From: Clostridiales bacterium
GTDB taxonomy: Bacteria > Bacillota_A > Clostridia > Christensenellales > Aristaeellaceae
Length of the DNA stretch: 6,637 bases
NCBI GenBank assembly: GCA_012514855.1
Contig: JAAYZL010000144.1
Location: 1-6,637, forward strand
Direction of reading: 5' to 3'
Shown here: in pieces, positions 6,245 to 6,637 of the stretch
Position numbering within the stretch: the stretch's first letter is position 1
Layout of the letters: each line of letters opens with the position of its first letter
The notes under the pieces: generated by a model
What the model saw: only the letters and a program-made list of their open reading frames with translations
Databases searched by the model: none
Told to the model about the DNA's origin: nothing
Translations under genes and position numbers: made by a program

Positions 6245-6273
6245 ATGATAGCATTCGAACGCCCGGCTGTCAA
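6245..6273 (-). promoter_or_regulatory. Sigma-70-type promoter of the deoC-nfnA-nfnB operon
   Basis: Read on the minus strand, TTGACA (6273-6268) is a perfect -35. It is followed by a 17-bp spacer and TATCAT (6250-6245), one base from the consensus -10. TG lies one base before the -10, making it an extended type. Transcription should start near 6238, leaving a 5' leader of about 26 nt with GGAGG (6226-6222). Such a short leader leaves no room for a riboswitch, so constitutive or repressor-controlled expression is likely. Confidence 0.85.
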
Positions 6274-6278
6274 ACGCG

Positions 6279-6320
6279 GCGCGGCGGGTTTTTCGCCGTT
6301 TTTTGCTACATCCGCCGCGC
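6279..6320. repeat. Inverted repeat upstream of the deoC promoter, with a nested terminator-like hairpin
   Basis: Nine-base arms GCGCGGCGG (6279-6287) and CCGCCGCGC (6312-6320) are perfect complements around a T-rich interior. A competing smaller hairpin, CGGCG (6282-6286) with CGCCG (6294-6298), is followed by six T's (6299-6304) on the plus strand, so it looks like a weak plus-strand terminator. It begins 6 bp upstream of the deoC -35. It could block antisense transcription entering deoC or be an operator region; function is unknown. Confidence 0.4.
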
Positions 6321-6351
6321 GTTCTGTTATGTTCCGGTTTTCCATTGGAAT

Positions 6352-6417
6352 TTAACCCGAATTCGTTGGAAACGCAACATTTGCGAGGTATACTGGCGCC
6401 GTAGGATATTTCTTCAT
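6352..6417 (-). CDS. Possible 21-codon small protein or leader peptide
   Basis: A short frame starting ATG AAG AAA (MKKYPTAPVYLANVAFPTNSG) begins at 6417, 6 nt after GGAG within the unusually good ribosome binding site AAAAAAGGAGAGG, and ends with TAA at 6352. No family is recognised, and it has no membrane segment or cysteine. It lies between the degV and deoC genes on the same strand, but no minus-strand promoter is visible before it. The degV terminator and another hairpin separate it from degV. The same bases read on the plus strand give a promoter and the C/U-rich part of a possible small RNA, so the ribosome-binding-site likeness may be a by-product of that. Confidence 0.22.
   Translation of the reverse strand: MKKYPTAPVYLANVAFPTNSG
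6366..6394 (+). promoter_or_regulatory. Plus-strand promoter with a dyad in the spacer
   Basis: TTGGAA (6366-6371, four of six matches) and TATACT (6389-6394, five of six) are separated by 17 bp. The -10 is identical to that of htrA. Between them lies a perfect dyad, CGCAA-CAT-TTGCG (6373-6385), where a dimeric regulator could sit on the promoter. Upstream are two more short palindromes, TTCCATTGGAA (6340-6350) and CGAATTCG (6358-6365). Confidence 0.5.
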
Positions 6418-6474
6418 GATCCTCTCCTTTTTTGATGGGCCGCCGTGTTCCGCAGCACGGCGGCCTGTTGTTTT
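6401..6474 (+). ncRNA. Candidate small RNA, about 75 nt
   Basis: A promoter (6366-6394) lies about 7 bp before, and an intrinsic terminator (6438-6474) lies at the end, with no credible protein between them. The predicted transcript has a 5' part of about 37 nt that contains CCUCUCC followed by six U's (6421-6433), then the terminator hairpin. This is the plan of many bacillar trans-acting small RNAs that use a C/U-rich stretch to cover ribosome binding sites. The stretch 6421-6429 is an exact complement of the htrA ribosome binding site (1938-1946). No known RNA family is recognised. An untranslated leader, or a purely chance promoter, remains possible. Confidence 0.4.
6438..6474 (+). terminator. 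Intrinsic terminator of the candidate small RNA
   Basis: A perfect 10-bp stem, GGCCGCCGTG (6438-6447) with CACGGCGGCC (6456-6465), closes an 8-nt loop and is followed by TGTTGTTTT (6466-6474). The T tail is on the plus strand only; on the minus strand the stem is followed by CATCAAAAAA, so it faces plus-strand transcription. Confidence 0.7.
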
Positions 6475-6478
6475 CCTC

Positions 6479-6509
6479 AAAAACAGCGACCGCGCGTTCG
6501 CGCGGCCGC
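6479..6509 (-). terminator. Terminator of the DegV-family gene
   Basis: On the minus strand a 10-bp stem (plus coordinates 6486-6495 with 6500-6509, one G-U pair) closes a 4-nt loop and is followed by TGTTTTTGAGG, giving five T's opposite 6479-6483. It lies 14 nt beyond the stop codon of the DegV-family gene. Confidence 0.8.
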
Positions 6510-6523
6510 AGCCTTTAAGGTTT

Positions 6524-6637
6524 TTACTTCCGGATGAACAGTATCCCGAGCGTATGCGGGCCGCAGTGGTTCGAGATTGTGCAGCCGGCGCGGGTGACGA
6601 TGAGCTGATCGAAGTGGAAGCTCTCCTCGGCGGCGGC
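6524..6637 (-). CDS. DegV-family (fatty-acid-binding) protein, C-terminal end
   Basis: Only the last 37 codons are in the window; the start lies beyond the right edge. The visible end reads SFHFDQLIVTRAGCTISN and then HCGPHTLGILFIRK. The pattern of a strand, a small turn, a histidine, GP and TLGILF matches the C-terminus of DegV-family proteins, where this segment (usually GxHxGPGxxG followed by a hydrophobic strand) belongs to the fatty-acid-binding fold. Characterised members (FakB) present bound fatty acids to the kinase FakA for phospholipid synthesis. Whether this gene has a kinase partner cannot be seen. It is followed by its own terminator, so it is not in the deoC operon. The identification rests on a short fragment. 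Confidence 0.75.
   Translation of the reverse strand, partial: AAAEESFHFDQLIVTRAGCTISNHCGPHTLGILFIRK

Noticed and set aside
5508..6248. Plus-strand frame of 246 codons opposite deoC
   Set aside because: No motifs; DeoC catalytic residues on the other strand are intact and a strong minus-strand promoter precedes them.
6213..6254. Upstream start giving deoC 14 extra residues
   Set aside because: It would begin upstream of the transcription start predicted near 6238 and overlap the -10; ATG at 6212 has a ribosome binding site and the conserved start.
6416..6637. Plus-strand frame open to the right edge, starting MILSFFDGPP
   Set aside because: It reads through the plus-strand terminator and then lies opposite the DegV-family gene, with no ribosome binding site or motif.
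1..6637. Mobile elements, CRISPR array, tRNA, rRNA, toxin-antitoxin or phage genes
   Set aside because: Looked for on both strands; no transposase or integrase motifs, no regularly spaced repeats, no tRNA-like cloverleaf and no rRNA-like sequence were seen.

Overview
The window is G+C-rich bacterial DNA with dense, strongly G/C-ending codons and AGGAGG-type ribosome binding sites. The gene set is a PhoB/OmpR-type two-component system, a membrane-anchored HtrA protease, an NfnAB-type ferredoxin/NAD(H)/NADP(H) oxidoreductase, DeoC and a DegV-family protein. Together these suggest an anaerobic, high-G+C member of the Bacillota (Clostridia-like). That assignment is inferred from gene content and not from a phylogenetic marker.

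Left half, plus strand (1-3103). The 3' part of an OmpR/PhoB-family response regulator is followed one base later by its sensor histidine kinase. After an 85-bp gap comes an HtrA/DegP-like serine protease with its own promoter. This promoter has a good -10, no recognisable -35, and an 11-bp-period direct repeat (GTTCAC/GTTCAT) where the -35 should lie. That is the usual architecture of a promoter activated by an OmpR-family regulator, so the linked two-component system probably controls the protease, as CssRS controls htrA in Bacillus. The envelope-stress role is inference.

Centre (3104-3272). A 169-bp convergent intergenic region holds three stacked hairpins that can end transcription from both sides.

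Right half, minus strand (3273-6273). A strong sigma-70-type promoter (TTGACA, 17 bp, TATCAT) drives deoC, nfnA and nfnB. The deoC-nfnA gap is 29 nt, and nfnA and nfnB overlap by 11 nt. nfnB would often be labelled glutamate synthase small subunit, but its partner nfnA shows that the pair is the electron-bifurcating NADH-dependent reduced ferredoxin:NADP+ oxidoreductase.

Far right (6213-6637). A 311-bp gap without a recognised gene holds the deoC promoter, several dyads, and a compact plus-strand unit: promoter, about 75 nt of transcript and an intrinsic terminator. This could be an undescribed small RNA with a CCUCUCCUU stretch exactly complementary to the htrA ribosome binding site. The opposite strand has a 21-codon reading frame with a good ribosome binding site. 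The window ends in the C-terminus of a DegV-family gene on the minus strand, followed by its own terminator. No rRNA, tRNA, CRISPR array or mobile element was seen.
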